Assembly: GCA_028713125.1 (NCBI GenBank)
Contig: JAQTOU010000004.1
Location: forward strand, 198,835-262,834
DNA: 64,000 nucleotides
Source of the DNA: Elusimicrobiales bacterium
Lineage (GTDB): Bacteria > Elusimicrobiota > Elusimicrobia > Elusimicrobiales > UBA9959
Direction of reading: 5' to 3'
The DNA's letters: not shown here
Position numbering within the stretch: the first letter of the stretch is position 1
Text below: more notes on this DNA, generated by a model
Seen by the model: only the letters and a program-made list of their open reading frames with translations
Database searches by the model: none
What the model was told of the DNA's origin: nothing

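Overview
The window is GC-rich bacterial DNA with almost every gene on the plus strand. It lacks rRNA, tRNA, phage, insertion-sequence and CRISPR features. A fused Tad pilus machine, a PorV-type barrel, stand-alone receivers and a gigantic secreted repeat protein together fit Elusimicrobiota, or a neighbour such as Omnitrophota. That placement is inference from gene content, not from a marker gene.

Region 1 (1-10.1 kb): the tail of a long secreted protein, a PorV-like outer-membrane barrel, then a Tad/Flp pilus operon: two Flp-type pilins, a TadE-like pseudopilin, CpaB, a very short secretin, one polypeptide joining a TadZ/CpaE-type ATPase to the TadA/CpaF motor, a TadB with its own exported N-terminal domain, TadC and a TPR protein. 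No prepilin peptidase is in the window. Region 2 (10.2-18.9 kb): a signalling island with a HAMP sensor lacking a kinase, an OmpR-type regulator whose receiver has lost its phospho-acceptor, a single-domain receiver, a DsbA-like protein with one active-site cysteine, two histidine kinases (one fused to a receiver) and a NarL-type regulator. A 446-bp inverted-repeat-bounded element lies at 11.35-11.79 kb.

Region 3 (19.0-25.6 kb): a second pilin cluster (a Flp-like pilin with a long leader, TadG-like and TadE-like proteins) runs into an FtsH-type membrane protease with a reduced periplasmic domain. It is followed by an unrecognised single-pass protein with a cysteine-rich tail and an S41-family lipoprotein whose catalytic Ser and Lys positions appear exchanged.

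Region 4 (25.6-27.0 kb): an RNA-rich leader. A near-consensus promoter feeds an unrecognised structured RNA with a 15-bp closing stem and U-tract, then a GEMM-I cyclic-dinucleotide riboswitch aptamer. The aptamer carries A, not G, at the position that distinguishes cGAMP-type (GEMM-Ib) from c-di-GMP-type members. A long terminator hairpin and a small HEAT-repeat protein follow.

Region 5 (27.1 kb to the window end): one open reading frame without a stop, at least 12,305 codons and still open at the right edge. It has an export signal, a duplicated ~780-residue N-terminal unit, about 62 Ig-like modules of ~131 residues, then about 16 filamin/invasin-like modules of the same length. Modules in the first array recur in blocks of about 1,385-1,440 residues. 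The most exciting proposal is that this giant surface fibre, the HEAT protein and the pili belong to one surface programme, with the leader RNA placing part of it under a cyclic dinucleotide. Gene order and sequence support the parts; the regulatory link is inference.
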